Assembly: GCA_019114445.1 (NCBI GenBank)
Contig: DXFL01000014.1
Location: forward strand, 1-64,000
Direction of reading: 5' to 3'
Length of the DNA stretch: 64,000 nt
From: Candidatus Barnesiella excrementigallinarum
GTDB lineage: Bacteria > Bacteroidota > Bacteroidia > Bacteroidales > Barnesiellaceae
Positions 63,829-64,000 of this stretch are shown here, piece by piece (the first letter of the stretch is position 1; each line of letters starts with the position of its first letter). The notes beneath the pieces were generated by a model, which worked only from the letters and a program-made list of their open reading frames with translations, was not told the DNA's origin and searched no databases. A program made the translations under genes and the position numbers.

Positions 63829-64000
63829 TGATACCTTTCCGTCGGCACATATTATCCAACGGGTTGCGTATTGTCCATCATTACGATGCCACAACCCGAA
63901 TGACCGCCTTGAATATCCTGTACGACGTGGGGTCGAAAGACGAGTCGCCCCGGCGTACCGGATTTGCCCATCTGTTCGAGCATTTGATGTTTGGCGGTTC
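63828..64000 (+). CDS. M16 (insulinase/pitrilysin) family zinc protease, N-terminal part
   Basis: The 57 residues visible start at a GTG that overlaps the previous stop codon (TAGTG). The sequence is LSNGLRIVHHYDATT, then NILYDVGSKDESPRRTGFAHLFEHLMFGGS, containing the HxxEH inverted zinc motif (HLFEH) of M16 proteases. No signal peptide is visible, so the mature location is unclear. The gene continues past the window edge. GTG is chosen because no ATG lies before the conserved region. Confidence 0.88.
   Translation, partial: MIPFRRHILSNGLRIVHHYDATTRMTALNILYDVGSKDESPRRTGFAHLFEHLMFGG

Overview
The window is chromosomal DNA of a Bacteroidales bacterium. The gut genera Barnesiella or Coprobacter would fit, but this cannot be settled from one window. 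The clues are: Bacteroidetes-type promoters (TTTG, about 20 bp, TAnnTTTG); a SusC-like TonB-dependent receptor with lipoprotein partners; a BspA-like LRR lipoprotein; a FimB/Mfa2-like fimbrial lipoprotein; the type IX secretion (T9SS) translocon gene sprA; four secreted proteins with T9SS-type C-terminal domains; and a membrane pyrophosphatase. Most of the window is ordinary core genome with moderate GC. No tRNA, rRNA or CRISPR array was seen.

Layout. 0-4.7 kb: the tail of an IS30-type transposase, then an RluA-type pseudouridine synthase, pheT and yebC. 4.7-7.1 kb: two divergent GT4 glycosyltransferases, one AT-rich. 7.2-14.9 kb: LRR lipoprotein with a DUF695-like gene, FimB/Mfa2-like lipoprotein, rmuC, SBF-like transporter, a T9SS cargo protein and a secreted endonuclease/exonuclease/phosphatase protein. 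15.4-20.7 kb: TonB receptor, DUF5689 lipoprotein and a choice-of-anchor-J/DUF6359 lipoprotein. 21-25.6 kb: nfnAB, a ROK sugar kinase and fabI. 25.7-29.0 kb: three phage ejection-like genes. 29.2-32.4 kb: WG-repeat protein and hppA. 32.6-34.4 kb: a lone phage portal gene. 34.8-39.8 kb: small porin, miaA, a membrane protein with a degenerate Nudix domain, and DPP IV. 40.2-48.3 kb: ruvA and sprA. 48.4-51.0 kb: a lone phage tail/stabilisation-like gene. 51.4-53.6 kb: ppx-like, cytidylate-kinase-like and a small hypothetical. 53.9-62.8 kb: three large cleaved-adhesin T9SS cargo proteins. 62.9-64 kb: a cyclophilin lipoprotein and the start of an M16 protease.

The most unusual feature is a scattered set of intact podovirus-like virion genes: portal, gp14-like/ejection proteins and a tail stabilisation-like protein. 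They lie at three separate places, all on the minus strand, among housekeeping genes, with no integrase, capsid or terminase nearby. In all three places the upstream region carries the same unusual promoter layout. The element (A)ATC(C/A)TGCCA lies exactly 22 nt before a -7-like box, in place of the usual TTTG -33 element. This suggests one co-regulated, dispersed and host-maintained set of virion genes, as would be expected of a domesticated phage or gene-transfer-agent-like system. The rest of the set, such as capsid and terminase, would have to lie outside this window.
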